A stretch of DNA of 64,000 nt. Source: Streptomyces spinosus. GTDB lineage: Bacteria > Actinomycetota > Actinomycetes > Streptomycetales > Streptomycetaceae. The position numbers and the translations under genes were made by a program. Shown here piece after piece: positions 31,944 through 40,940 of the stretch. Numbering within the stretch: the stretch's first letter is position 1; every line of letters begins with the position of its first letter. Location of the stretch: contig NZ_JAINRC010000017.1 in NCBI RefSeq assembly GCF_020400655.1, forward strand, positions 124,001 through 188,000. The letters are read 5' to 3'. The notes beneath the pieces are model-generated. The model worked only from the letters and a program-made list of their open reading frames with translations, was not told the origin of the DNA and did not search any database.

Positions 31944-32074
31944 GCCGGCTTCCCGGCCGGGTCGGCCGGCCCGGCCCGTCCGGCCGGGGAGCGCGGGCGA
32001 CCGCGCGCCCGCCCCCCGCGGACCGACGGCCAGAACCAGCGCGCATCCACCCCGAAACAGATCCCGGAGCCCTC

Positions 32075-32758
32075 ATGTACGAACTGAGCAACGTCACCAA
32101 GCGCTACACCCGGGGCAAGGACACCGTCCACGCCCTCGACGGAATCGACCTCACCATCCCCGACGGGGACAGGCTCGTCATCCAGGGCCCCACCGGCGGC
32201 GGCAAGTCCACGCTCCTGCAGATGCTCGGCGGTCTCGACCGCCCCACCGCCGGCGAAGTCGTCCTGGACGGCACCGACCTGGCCCGGTTGAGCGAGGCCC
32301 GGCTGACCCGGGTCCGCAGCGAGAGCATCGGCTTCGTCTTCCAGTCCTTCAACCTCATCCCGACCCTCACCGCCCAGGAGAACGTGGAGACCGCCCTCGT
32401 CCCTCTCGGCATCAAGGTGAAGGAACGCCGCGAACTCGCCGCCGAGGCACTGGAGTCCGTCGGCCTGGGCGAGCGCCTCGGACATCTCCCCGGCGAGATG
32501 TCCGGAGGGCAGCAGCAGCGCGTCGCCATCGCCCGGGCCGTCGTGAAGAAACCCAAGGTGCTGCTCGCCGACGAACCGACCGGCAACCTGGACGAAGGCA
32601 CCCGGGACGAGATCATGGACGTCCTCGAACGCCTGTGGAAGGAACACGGGTTGACCTTCGTCATGGTCACCCACGACTCCACGCTGGCGAAGAAGGCCCC
32701 GCGCCTGGCCACCCTGCGCCAGGGCAGGATCACCGTGAAGGAGAACGCGGCCACCTGA
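32075..32758 (+). CDS. MacB-type ABC transporter ATP-binding protein
   Basis: A 227-residue ATPase with Walker A GPTGGGKST, Q-loop FVFQSFNLIPTLTA (the LolD/MacB hallmark), signature MSGGQQQRVAIARA, Walker B VLLADEPTGNLD and H-loop VMVTHD. It powers the adjacent permease at the inner membrane face. ATG with GGAG five bases upstream; probably co-transcribed with the permease. Substrate unknown. Confidence 0.93.
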   Translation: MYELSNVTKRYTRGKDTVHALDGIDLTIPDGDRLVIQGPTGGGKSTLLQMLGGLDRPTAGEVVLDGTDLARLSEARLTRVRSESIGFVFQSFNLIPTLTAQENVETALVPLGIKVKERRELAAEALESVGLGERLGHLPGEMSGGQQQRVAIARAVVKKPKVLLADEPTGNLDEGTRDEIMDVLERLWKEHGLTFVMVTHDSTLAKKAPRLATLRQGRITVKENAAT

Positions 32759-32988
32759 CGGCGCATAACACAGCCGGAACGCGTCGCACTTCGCAGTTGT
32801 GTAACGGTGTCCCGGACGCCGCGTAACAGTTTCCTGGCGCGCTTTCTCACCGTCCTCTCATCTATTGAGCCCACTGATCACCCCCCGGCATACTGCGTGG
32901 TCCGGGGGGTTGACGTGCATGCGTACGAGTCCACCCCCGACCGGGTGAACGGGGAATCCGCCCGGTACTCCATCTCCAGGGGGAGAAC

Positions 32989-35900
32989 TTGCGCAGACAA
33001 GTGAAAAGAGCGGCTGCGGCCACCGTGGCAACGGCCGCAGCGGTCGCCCTCGCAGCGGGTATGACCAGCCCGGCGTCGGCGAAGCCCGACCGCGCCTCGG
33101 TGGCCACCACCGCCGCCTCGAAGGCCGCCGTCAAACACCACGTCACCCTGATCACCGGTGACCGCGTCGCCCTCGACGCCAAGGGCCGTGTCGTCGGCCT
33201 GGAGCGGGCCAAGGGACGCGAGCACATACCCTTCCAGGTCCGCAAGGCCGCCGGACACACGCTGGTCGTCCCCGCCGACGCGGCCCACCTGGTCGCCTCC
33301 GGCACGCTGGACCAGCGCCTGTTCGACGTCACCGAGCTGAACAAGGCCGCCACCCGCAAGGCCCAGAAGAACGGCCTGAAGGTCATCGTCGGCTACCGCG
33401 GCACCGCGACCGCCGCCAAGGCCGACGTCCGCGACGCGGGCACCCTGCGCCGCAGCCTGAAGGCGCTCAACGCGGACGCCGTGCAGACCCCGGTCAAGGA
33501 CACCGCCGACCTGTGGGCCGCCGTCACCAACGGCGACAAGTCCGCCTCCGGCATCGCCCACGTCTGGCTCGACGGCGTCCGCAAGGCCGCCCTCGACAAG
33601 TCCGTGCCGCAGATCGGCGCCCCCACCGCGTGGGCCGCCGGCTACACCGGCAAGGGCGTGAAGGTCGCCGTCCTGGACACCGGTGTGGACACCAGCCACC
33701 CGGACCTCAAGGACCAGGTGATCGAGTCCAAGAACTTCACCACCGCCGCCGACGCCAAGGACCACTTCGGCCACGGCACGCACGTCGCGTCCATCGTGGC
33801 CGGCACCGGCGCCAAGTCGGGCGGCAAGTACAAGGGTGTGGCCCCGGACGCCAAGCTCCTCAACGGCAAGGTCCTGGACGACAACGGCTTCGGTGACGAC
33901 TCCGGCATCCTCGCCGGCATGGAGTGGGCGGCCTCCCAGGGCGCCGACGTCATCAACCTGAGCCTCGGCGGCTACGACACCCCCGAGATCGACCCGCTCG
34001 AGGCCGAGGTCAACAAGCTCTCCGCCGAGAAGGGCGTCCTGTTCGCGATCGCCGCGGGCAACGAGGGCCCCCAGTCGATCGGTTCGCCGGGCAGCGCGGA
34101 CGCCGCGCTCACCGTCGGCGCCGTCGACGACAAGGACAAGCTCGCCGACTTCTCCTCCACCGGCCCGCGCGCCGGCGACGGCGCCATCAAGCCGGACGTC
34201 ACCGCTCCGGGCGTGGACATCACCGCCGCCGCGGCCAAGGGCAGCGTCATCGACCAGGAGGTCGGCGAGAAGCCCGAGGGCTACCTGACCATCTCCGGCA
34301 CCTCGATGGCCACCCCGCACGTCGCGGGTGCCGCCGCCATCCTGAAGCAGGAGCACCCGGACTGGGGCTACGCCGAGCTGAAGGGCGCCCTCACCGGCTC
34401 CACCAAGGGCGGCAAGTACACCCCGTTCCAGCAGGGCACGGGCCGCATCCAGGTCGACAAGGCCATCAAGCAGTCGATCGTCGCCGACCCGGTGTCGCTG
34501 AGCTTCGGTGTGCAGCAGTGGCCGCACACCGACGACAAGCCGGTCACCAAGAAGCTGACGTACCGCAACCTCGGTGACAAGGACGTCACGCTCACCCTGG
34601 CCAGCACCGCCACCAACCCCAAGGGCGCGGCGGCCCCGTCCGGCTTCTTCAAGCTCGGCGCGACGACCGTGACCGTCCCCGCGCACGGCACCGCCTCGGT
34701 CGACTTCACCGTCGACACCAGGCTGGGCGGCACCGTCGACGGCGCCTACTCGGCGTACGTCACGGCGACGGGCGACGGCCAGACCGTCCGCACGGCCGCC
34801 GCGGTGCAGCGCGAGGTCGAGTCCTACGACCTGACCCTGAAGTTCATCGGCCGCGACGGCAAGCCGGCCCCGTACTACAACGCCGACGTCACCGGCGTGG
34901 GCGGCCTGGCCAACGGCGTCTGGCTGAACCCGTACGACAAGTCCGGCACGGTGAAGGTGCGCGCGCCCAAGGGCACGTACATCCTCAACACCTCCGTCTA
35001 CGCCGACCCCCAGGACGCCTCCAAGGGCGCCGACTGGATCGCGCAGCCGAAGCTGACCGTCGACAAGAAGCAGACGATCACCATCGACGCGCGCAAGGCG
35101 AAGCCGGTGGACATCACCGTCGCGGCCTCGGGCGTGAAGTCCCAGTTCGCCTCGCCGGAGTACGACGTCACCGTCGGCAACGGCCAGTACGGCTTCGGCT
35201 GGTTCCTCGACTCGTACAAGAACTTCCGCACCGCCCACCTGGGCCCGCAGCTGCCCGCCGGGACGCTGTGGCAGCAGTGGGACGGCCACTGGACCAAGGG
35301 CGCGACCGAGCAGTACGACGTCACCTCCGGCGGTGCCGTCAAGCAGCTCGCCACGGGCTACACCAAGCACTACAAGGCGGGCGACCTCGCCACGGTGAAG
35401 GTCCGGCTGGGCGCGGCGGCGAGCGGCAAGAAGGGCACGATCGACGCGGTGGGCTGGCTGCCCGGCAGCTCCGGCGCCTCCTCCATCGGCATCCCGCAGA
35501 AGCTGCCCGGCACCCGCACCCTGCACCTGTCCGCCACCGGCGGCGTGCAGTGGGAGCTGGACTTCCAGCAGAACGGCGGCGTCGACCAGGACGGCTTCCC
35601 CCTGACCGAGGCCGGCTACGGGCTCGGCCAGTTCACCTTCAAGGGCGGCAAGACCTACACCAAGACGGTCAACACCGCCGTCTTCGGCCCGCACGTCGGC
35701 AAGGAATTCGGGCTGTTCCGCGACGGCAACGAGATCTTCGGCGTGCTGCCGCTGTTCGCCGACTCCGCCAAGCACGCCGGGTCCTCGCAGTTCACCTCGG
35801 TGAACACCACGCTGTACCGCAACGGCACCAAGGTCGGCTCGAACACCGACCCGCTTTTCGGCGACGCCACCTTCAAGGTGCCGTCCGGTGACGCGGCGTA

Positions 35901-36306
35901 CAAGCTGACCACCTCGGTCAAGCGGTCCGCGAAGGTGTCGGAGGCCTCGACGCGCATCGACGCGACCTGGACCTTCCGCTCCAAGAAGCCGGCGGACTTC
36001 GTCCAGCTGCCCGCCTCCGCGCTGCACTTCGGCGCCACGACCGGACTGGACAGCCGCGTCACGGCCGGCAAGACGGTCACCTTCCCGGTCACCGTGGAGG
36101 GCTCCGCCGCCGGCAGGAACCTGAAGTCCCTCGCCGTCTACGTCTCCTACGACGGCAAGAACTTCAAGAAGGTCACCGTCAAGAACGGCAAGATCACCGT
36201 CAAGAACCCGGCGAAGAACAAGGCGATCTCGTTCCGCGCCAACATCGCCGACAAGAAGGGCAACACGTCGGCGATCACGATCTACAACGCGTACTTCGGC
36301 AAGTAG
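32989..36306 (+). CDS. Large secreted S8 subtilisin-family peptidase
   Basis: A 1105-residue exported protease. The signal peptide (about 1-31) ends TSPASA. A propeptide-like region (about 32-200) precedes the subtilase domain (about 215-485). The triad is D230 (VAVLDTGVDTSHPDL), H262 (FGHGTHVAS) and S439 (SGTSMATPH), with oxyanion N358. About 600 residues of beta-rich C-terminal domains follow, Lys/Gly-rich with Fn3-like stretches. TTG start at 32989 with AGGGGGAG upstream; the in-frame GTG at 33001 is an alternative. No transporter dependence is seen beyond Sec. Confidence 0.93.
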   Translation: MRRQVKRAAAATVATAAAVALAAGMTSPASAKPDRASVATTAASKAAVKHHVTLITGDRVALDAKGRVVGLERAKGREHIPFQVRKAAGHTLVVPADAAHLVASGTLDQRLFDVTELNKAATRKAQKNGLKVIVGYRGTATAAKADVRDAGTLRRSLKALNADAVQTPVKDTADLWAAVTNGDKSASGIAHVWLDGVRKAALDKSVPQIGAPTAWAAGYTGKGVKVAVLDTGVDTSHPDLKDQVIESKNFTTAADAKDHFGHGTHVASIVAGTGAKSGGKYKGVAPDAKLLNGKVLDDNGFGDDSGILAGMEWAASQGADVINLSLGGYDTPEIDPLEAEVNKLSAEKGVLFAIAAGNEGPQSIGSPGSADAALTVGAVDDKDKLADFSSTGPRAGDGAIKPDVTAPGVDITAAAAKGSVIDQEVGEKPEGYLTISGTSMATPHVAGAAAILKQEHPDWGYAELKGALTGSTKGGKYTPFQQGTGRIQVDKAIKQSIVADPVSLSFGVQQWPHTDDKPVTKKLTYRNLGDKDVTLTLASTATNPKGAAAPSGFFKLGATTVTVPAHGTASVDFTVDTRLGGTVDGAYSAYVTATGDGQTVRTAAAVQREVESYDLTLKFIGRDGKPAPYYNADVTGVGGLANGVWLNPYDKSGTVKVRAPKGTYILNTSVYADPQDASKGADWIAQPKLTVDKKQTITIDARKAKPVDITVAASGVKSQFASPEYDVTVGNGQYGFGWFLDSYKNFRTAHLGPQLPAGTLWQQWDGHWTKGATEQYDVTSGGAVKQLATGYTKHYKAGDLATVKVRLGAAASGKKGTIDAVGWLPGSSGASSIGIPQKLPGTRTLHLSATGGVQWELDFQQNGGVDQDGFPLTEAGYGLGQFTFKGGKTYTKTVNTAVFGPHVGKEFGLFRDGNEIFGVLPLFADSAKHAGSSQFTSVNTTLYRNGTKVGSNTDPLFGDATFKVPSGDAAYKLTTSVKRSAKVSEASTRIDATWTFRSKKPADFVQLPASALHFGATTGLDSRVTAGKTVTFPVTVEGSAAGRNLKSLAVYVSYDGKNFKKVTVKNGKITVKNPAKNKAISFRANIADKKGNTSAITIYNAYFGK

Positions 36307-36339
36307 GCCGGCGCGCGGTAGACCGTAACGCTCCTTGCC

Positions 36340-36377
36340 GAGGGGTGCACCGGAGGACAGTCTCCGGTGCACCCCTC
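36340..36377. terminator. Bidirectional terminator between the subtilase and XRE regulator genes
   Basis: A perfect 16-bp inverted repeat (left arm GAGGGGTGCACCGGAG, six-base loop). It serves the subtilase gene, and its right arm overlaps the stop codon of the convergent regulator gene. Confidence 0.88.
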
Positions 36378-37284
36378 AGCGCGTCGCCGCGCGGGTCGCG
36401 TCGGCGCCCCAGCTGGCCAGGAGACGCAGGGAGTCCGCGGAGGCGGAGTCCGGGTCGGCGTGGTAGGTGACCAGGACCTGCTCCGAGCCGTCCGTCAGCC
36501 GGAAGCTCTCGAAGTTCAGGGCCAGGTCGCCCACCAGGGGGTGGTGCAGGTGCTTGACGCCGTGGCTCTTCTCCTTGACGTCGTGCGTGGCCCACAGCCG
36601 GCGGAACTCCTCGCTCTTGACGGACAGCTCACCCACGAGGACCGACAGACGCGCGTCGTCCGGATCGCACCCCGCGTCCATGCGCAGGGCGCACACGATG
36701 TCGATCGCCTTCTGCTCCCAGTCGACGAACAGCTCGCGGTAGGCGGGACGCAGGAAGACCAGCCGCGCCCAGTTGCGCTCGGCGGGCGGCAACTCGCCCC
36801 AGTCACCGAAGACGGCCGCCGCCATCCGGTTCCAGGCGAGGATCTGCGAGCACCGGCCCACGATGTACGCCGGTACCCCGTCCATGCTGTCCAGCAGATG
36901 CCGCAGCACCGCCCGCACCTGCTGCTGCCGTGCCGCCGGCTTCTTCTTGTGCGCCTTCGGCTTGGCCAGGTGCGTCAGGTGCGCGTGCTCGGCGTCCGTC
37001 AGCCGCAGCGCCCGGGCGATCGAGTCCAGCACCTCGGCCGAGACGTTACGGCCGTTGCCCTGCTCGAGGCGGGTGTAGTACGCCACCGACACCCCGGCCA
37101 GCTGCGCCAACTCCTCACGGCGCAGCCCCGGCACCCGGCGGTGCCGTCCGAATCCGGCCAGCCCCACGTCCTCGGGCTTCAGCCGGGCCCGCCGGCTGCG
37201 CAGGAACTCGCTCAGCTCCGCCCGTCGGTCCAGGGTCTGCCCGGTGGCCACGCTCGCGTCCGGCTGCTCGTCCCTGCTGTCCAT
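36376..37284 (-). CDS. XRE-family regulator with MmyB-like sensor domain
   Basis: A 302-residue regulator. The N-terminal HTH (about 25-100) includes GLRREELAQLAGVSVAYYTRLEQG, with VSAEVLDSIARAL. The C-terminal MmyB-type ligand-binding domain (about 125-295) includes GRCSQILAWNRMAAAVFGD and ends near TYHADPDSASADSLRLLASWG. Fatty-acid-like ligands are known for this fold. It is divergent from the zinc alcohol dehydrogenase gene, the usual arrangement in Streptomyces, and probably represses it. Its stop lies within the terminator stem. Confidence 0.9.
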   Translation of the reverse strand: MDSRDEQPDASVATGQTLDRRAELSEFLRSRRARLKPEDVGLAGFGRHRRVPGLRREELAQLAGVSVAYYTRLEQGNGRNVSAEVLDSIARALRLTDAEHAHLTHLAKPKAHKKKPAARQQQVRAVLRHLLDSMDGVPAYIVGRCSQILAWNRMAAAVFGDWGELPPAERNWARLVFLRPAYRELFVDWEQKAIDIVCALRMDAGCDPDDARLSVLVGELSVKSEEFRRLWATHDVKEKSHGVKHLHHPLVGDLALNFESFRLTDGSEQVLVTYHADPDSASADSLRLLASWGADATRAATR

Positions 37285-37455
37285 GCGTCCAGTATTCCTG
37301 GTCGTATGCACGGCAGCCTGACCCCGCCAGTGGTAGGCACGGCGGTCGTACGCAAAAGCGTGGTCTGGGTGGGCGGCGCCTCGCCCGGCAGGCTGGAGGC
37401 CGCGCCCGGCGGGAAGGCAGCCGGGCGCGGAACCCCCCGCTAGGAGATCCTCCGC

Positions 37456-38496
37456 ATGACCACTGTTGCCGCATACGCCGCGCCCGCCGCGAAGGCCCCG
37501 CTGGAGCGGACGACCATCGAGCGACGCGCGGTCGGCGAGCACGACGTCCTGATCGACATCAAGTTCGCCGGTATCTGCCACTCCGACATCCACCAGGCCC
37601 GCGAGGGCTGGGGCGAGGCGATCTTCCCCATGGTCCCCGGCCACGAGATCGCGGGCGTCGTCGCCGAGGTCGGCCCCGGCGTGACGAAGTTCCAGGTCGG
37701 CGACCGGGTCGGGGTCGGCTGCATGGTCGACTCCTGCCGCGAGTGCGAGAACTGCCTGCGAGGCGAGGAGCAGTACTGCCTCAACGGCATTGTCGGCACC
37801 TACAACGCCGTCGGCAAGGACGGCGAGCCCACCTACGGCGGCTACTCCGAGAAGATCGTCGTCGACGAGAACTACGTCCTGCGCATCCCCGACGGGCTGT
37901 CCCTGGACGTCGCCGCGCCGCTGCTCTGCGCGGGCATCACCACCTACTCGCCGCTGAGCCACTGGAACGCCGGCCCCGGCAAGAAGGTCGCCATCGTCGG
38001 CCTCGGCGGTCTCGGCCACATGGCCGTCAAGATCGCCCACGCCATGGGCGCCGAGGTCACCGTCCTGTCCCAGTCCCTGCGCAAGAAGGACGACGGGCTC
38101 AAGCTGGGCGCCGACCACTACCACGCCACCAGCGACCCGAAGACCTTCGAGGAACTGGCCGGCACCTTCGACCTGATCGTGTCGACCGTGTCCGCGCCGA
38201 TGGACTTCGGCGCGCTGCTGTCGCTGCTGAAGACGGACGGCGCGCTGGTGAACGTGGGCGCCCCCGAGGAGCCCATCGCGCTCAACCTCTTCTCGGTGAT
38301 CGGCGGCCGCAAGACGCTCGCCGGCTCCATGATCGGCGGTATCCGCGAGACCCAGGAGATGCTGGACTTCTGCGCCGAGCACGGCATCGGCGCCGAGATC
38401 GAGCTGATCAGCGCGGCCGAGGTCAACGAGGCGTACGAGCGGGTGCTGGCGAGCGACGTCCGCTACCGCTTCGTGATCGACACGGCCACGATCTGA
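37456..38496 (+). CDS. Zinc-dependent alcohol dehydrogenase (CAD-like)
   Basis: A 346-residue medium-chain dehydrogenase. Catalytic zinc ligands are in FAGICHSDIH and PGHEIAG; structural zinc cysteines are in CRECENCLRGEEQYC; the NAD(P) motif is VAIVGLGGLGHMAVK. It resembles the cinnamyl-alcohol-dehydrogenase/YahK group that reduces aldehydes with NADPH. AGGAGA upstream of the ATG. It is controlled, by inference, by the divergent XRE regulator. Confidence 0.92.
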   Translation: MTTVAAYAAPAAKAPLERTTIERRAVGEHDVLIDIKFAGICHSDIHQAREGWGEAIFPMVPGHEIAGVVAEVGPGVTKFQVGDRVGVGCMVDSCRECENCLRGEEQYCLNGIVGTYNAVGKDGEPTYGGYSEKIVVDENYVLRIPDGLSLDVAAPLLCAGITTYSPLSHWNAGPGKKVAIVGLGGLGHMAVKIAHAMGAEVTVLSQSLRKKDDGLKLGADHYHATSDPKTFEELAGTFDLIVSTVSAPMDFGALLSLLKTDGALVNVGAPEEPIALNLFSVIGGRKTLAGSMIGGIRETQEMLDFCAEHGIGAEIELISAAEVNEAYERVLASDVRYRFVIDTATI

Positions 38497-38527
38497 CCTG
38501 CGGTCCTGCCCGGCCGTAGTTCTGGGA

Positions 38528-38553
38528 GGCCGTAGCCCTGCCGGGCTACGGCC
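38528..38553 (+). terminator. Hairpin terminator after the alcohol dehydrogenase gene
   Basis: Perfect 11-bp stem (GGCCGTAGCCC / GGGCTACGGCC) with loop TGCC, followed by TT. It is 31 bases past the stop. Confidence 0.75.
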
Positions 38554-38604
38554 TTCGGCGGATCCTGTGCGGGGGTGCGGGCCTTCTGCCGGGTGCGGGC
38601 CGTC

Positions 38605-38640
38605 GTGGCGGCCGTTCGCGCGGTTCCCCGCGCCCCTCCG
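38605..38640 (-). repeat. Single copy of the dispersed GC-rich intergenic element
   Basis: On the minus strand it contains GGGGCGCGGGGAACCGCGCG, which matches the core of the 72-bp tandem repeat at 23961-24232 except for one base. It lies just downstream of the peptidase S51-like gene. Confidence 0.6.
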
Positions 38641-38647
38641 CGGGCGT

Positions 38648-39379
38648 CTATCCGAGACCGAATCCCTCCCCGGCGCCGTACGCCCGCACCAGGACGGCTC
38701 CGTCGTCCGCCGGCCGTACGACATGGGCCCGGCCGGACCCGGCCACCCGGGCCTCGCCGTCCTCCACCCCCACCATGAGCAGGGTGTTCTCGTCCACGGC
38801 GACCCCGTACGGCGCGTCCCCCCGCGCGACCGCCGTCACCAGCCGCGCCAGCGTGCCCCACTGGGCCGCGTGCACGTCCACCGCGAACGGCACCAGGCCG
38901 AGCCCCGGCCGGACCTCGATCTCCGCCAGGTCCTCCCCGGTCTCCTCCGCGCACACCGGGACCCCGTTCAGCAGCCAGCCGCCGACCACGGCCCGCCGCG
39001 CGGCCACCGCGGCACCGGCGGAGAAACCGGCGTACGGCATCCCGCGCGCCGCCAGCAGCGCCGGCAGCCGCTCCAGACAGTCCGCGAGCGCGTCCAGGTA
39101 GGCGGGCGTCAGCCCACCGCACACCAGCAGCCCGTCGATCCCGTCCAGCACGGCCTCCGGCTCGAACCGGCCACCTAGGGGCACGAGCAGCGGCACCGGC
39201 GTGCACGGCGGCCCGGCCTTCTCGAGCGCCGCCGCGTACCGCTCGAACTGCGCGGCCCCGTCCCCCTCGTCGAGGACCAGGCACCCGACCCGCCGCTCAC
39301 CGCCCAGCTCCCGCAGGAACGGCTCGTACACCTCGGCGTTGTCCCAGCCCCCACCGATGAGAAATACCCGACTGCCCAT
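38648..39379 (-). CDS. Type 1 glutamine-amidotransferase-like / peptidase S51-like protein
   Basis: A 243-residue protein with the peptidase E / cyanophycinase fold. SRVFLIGGGWDN opens it, GLLVCGGLTPAYL follows, and the nucleophile elbow is GFSAGAAV with Ser in the GxSAG motif. The family includes Asp-dipeptidases and cyanophycinase; a His partner is not obvious to me. No neighbour suggests a substrate. ATG start. Confidence 0.78.
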   Translation of the reverse strand: MGSRVFLIGGGWDNAEVYEPFLRELGGERRVGCLVLDEGDGAAQFERYAAALEKAGPPCTPVPLLVPLGGRFEPEAVLDGIDGLLVCGGLTPAYLDALADCLERLPALLAARGMPYAGFSAGAAVAARRAVVGGWLLNGVPVCAEETGEDLAEIEVRPGLGLVPFAVDVHAAQWGTLARLVTAVARGDAPYGVAVDENTLLMVGVEDGEARVAGSGRAHVVRPADDGAVLVRAYGAGEGFGLG

Positions 39380-39688
39380 GCCCTCCCCTTCGCTCCGTGC
39401 CGAACCGCCTCGACACGAGGGACGAATCTACGGGGAGGGACGGGAAGCCGTCGCCGGAACGGGCTCAGCCCCGCGCCGGCCCCGTCAGGTTCGCGCGACC
39501 CCGACCGGGCAGGACACCCCGGTGCCCACGGGTCTGGGTTGCCATGTGACCCAGCTTCATGGGCTCGGCTCGGAGGTTCCGGGGCGCGCGGTTCTCGCGG
39601 CTCATGAGCGTAGGCAGGCCTCATGGCTGCTTGACTCCCACCGAGCCATGAGCGTGGGGGATCGGCCGGTCGACCGGTATGAACAGGG
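39380..39688. other. Non-coding gap at the left side of a probable insertion
   Basis: About 310 bases. From about 39540 the sequence is less GC-rich and contains repeated CATGAGCGT and CATGG words (39603-39657), but no recognisable gene, integrase remnant or att site. Confidence 0.4.
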
Positions 39689-40057
39689 TCAGGCGCCCAG
39701 GTCGTGATACATGACGTGCAGTCCGACCGGACCCAGCGTCGGATGCCGGAACGCACCTGGGACGGTGCCGATGACGGTGAACCCGAGGCGCTCGTACGTT
39801 CTGACGGCGGGCGTGTTCGAGGCCGCGACGGCGTTGCACTGGACGCCGGCAAAGCCACAGGTCGAGGCCCAGTTGAGCAGATACTCGCCCAGTGCTTGAC
39901 CGACACCCTGGCCGCGCGCCTCGGAGGCCACCATGAAGTTGCCGCTGGCGATGTGGGAACCGGGACCGGGCCGATTGGGGTACATGTTCGAGGTGCCAAG
40001 CACGCGCCGGTCCTCTACGGCCACCACGACGTGTCCCGGGGACGGGACCACCCACAT
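39689..40057 (-). pseudogene. GNAT acetyltransferase, 5'-truncated
   Basis: The frame encodes 122 residues from ATG: GNAT motif A (VASEARGQGVGQALGEYLL), then NAVAASNTPAVRTYERLGF and GLHVMYHDLG. Family members are about 165-170 aa. Homology-like residues (FCYDPLQTDAQAHD) continue upstream of the ATG in frame, but the frame meets a TGA near 40120 with no start between, so the first beta strand and helix are missing. The break coincides with the start of the neighbouring divergent gene. A shortened protein might be made, but it probably lacks a complete fold. Confidence 0.7.
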
Positions 40058-40131
40058 GTCGTGTGCCTGCGCATCAGTCTGGAGGGGGTCGTAACAGAAA
40101 GAGTCAGCCAGGGATCCACTTCAATGACGCC

Positions 40132-40827
40132 GTGACTACGACACCGATGGACGGCGCTGGGACTATCGCCGGACGGACCGCACTCAGCGAGGTCGTTGAG
40201 TATCTGCGCCGGCAGAGGCCGGTCTTTCACTCCGAAGCCGACCTTCAGCACAGTTTTGCTCGGGCGCTCTGGGAGCTGGCACCGGAGGTGCACTCCAGGC
40301 TGGAGGTGCCGCAACGAGCGCCGGGCAAGACCGAGTACCTGGACCTCCTGTGCCTTGGGCCCTCGACCCGCACCGCGATCGAGTTCAAGTACTTCACCCG
40401 AAGTTGGACAGGCACGGCCGGCACTCCAGCCGAGGACTACTCATTGAGGGCGCATGCCGCCACCGACCTCGCTCGCCTGTACTTCGTTCGGGACATAGCC
40501 AGGCTGGAGCGCTTCTGCCGCCGGTCCGGCCAGAACGGTCTTGCCCTCATGCTGACCAACGAGGCGTCCCTGTGGACTCCGCCCAGCCCCGGCCGCCGAC
40601 GTACTCGGGATCACGACTTCAGGATCCACCAGGGACGTGAGCTCGCCGGGACGCTGTTGTGGGCTGAGGGCGCTTATCAGCCGAACACGTGCGCGTTGCG
40701 GGGTGCGTACTCACTCGATTGGGAGCCGTACAGCGACCTGAGCGGGCCAGGCGGTGAGTTCCGCTATCTCGCCGTGTTCGTCAGCCCAGCGCCGGATGGC
40801 GCTGACGACGAGTCCGCAAGCGCGTAG
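40132..40827 (+). CDS. Uncharacterised PD-(D/E)XK nuclease-like protein
   Basis: About 231 residues from GTG 40132 (ATG at 40147 also possible). An early helix SEADLQHSFARALWEL is followed by RLEVPQ, then EYLDLLCLGPSTRTAIEFKYF, giving a D-(x)n-E-x-K pattern typical of PD-(D/E)XK nucleases, then RAHAATDLARLYFVRDIARLE and GLALMLTNEASLW. I recall the same pattern in a widespread uncharacterised actinobacterial family. Its codons use A/T in third position more than its neighbours, suggesting transfer. It is divergent from and abuts the truncated GNAT. Nuclease activity is inference. Confidence 0.75.
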   Translation: MTTTPMDGAGTIAGRTALSEVVEYLRRQRPVFHSEADLQHSFARALWELAPEVHSRLEVPQRAPGKTEYLDLLCLGPSTRTAIEFKYFTRSWTGTAGTPAEDYSLRAHAATDLARLYFVRDIARLERFCRRSGQNGLALMLTNEASLWTPPSPGRRRTRDHDFRIHQGRELAGTLLWAEGAYQPNTCALRGAYSLDWEPYSDLSGPGGEFRYLAVFVSPAPDGADDESASA

Positions 40828-40940
40828 CTCAGTGCACAGCGGCGCCGGATTACCCGGGCGGTGCCGGAAACCGGCCGTGCCGCCGTACTGAGTGGCGGGT
40901 CGACACCACGGCCGGTCGGGCCGGGCTCAGGCTCGGCCGG

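Noticed and set aside
32878..36372. Open frame of 1164 codons on the minus strand
   Set aside because: Exactly antisense to the subtilase gene, which has a signal peptide and full catalytic triad. The antisense protein has no recognisable domain.
39480..39520. Segment GGTTCGCGCGACCCC checked as a tRNA T-arm
   Set aside because: No acceptor stem, anticodon arm or CCA context could be built around it.
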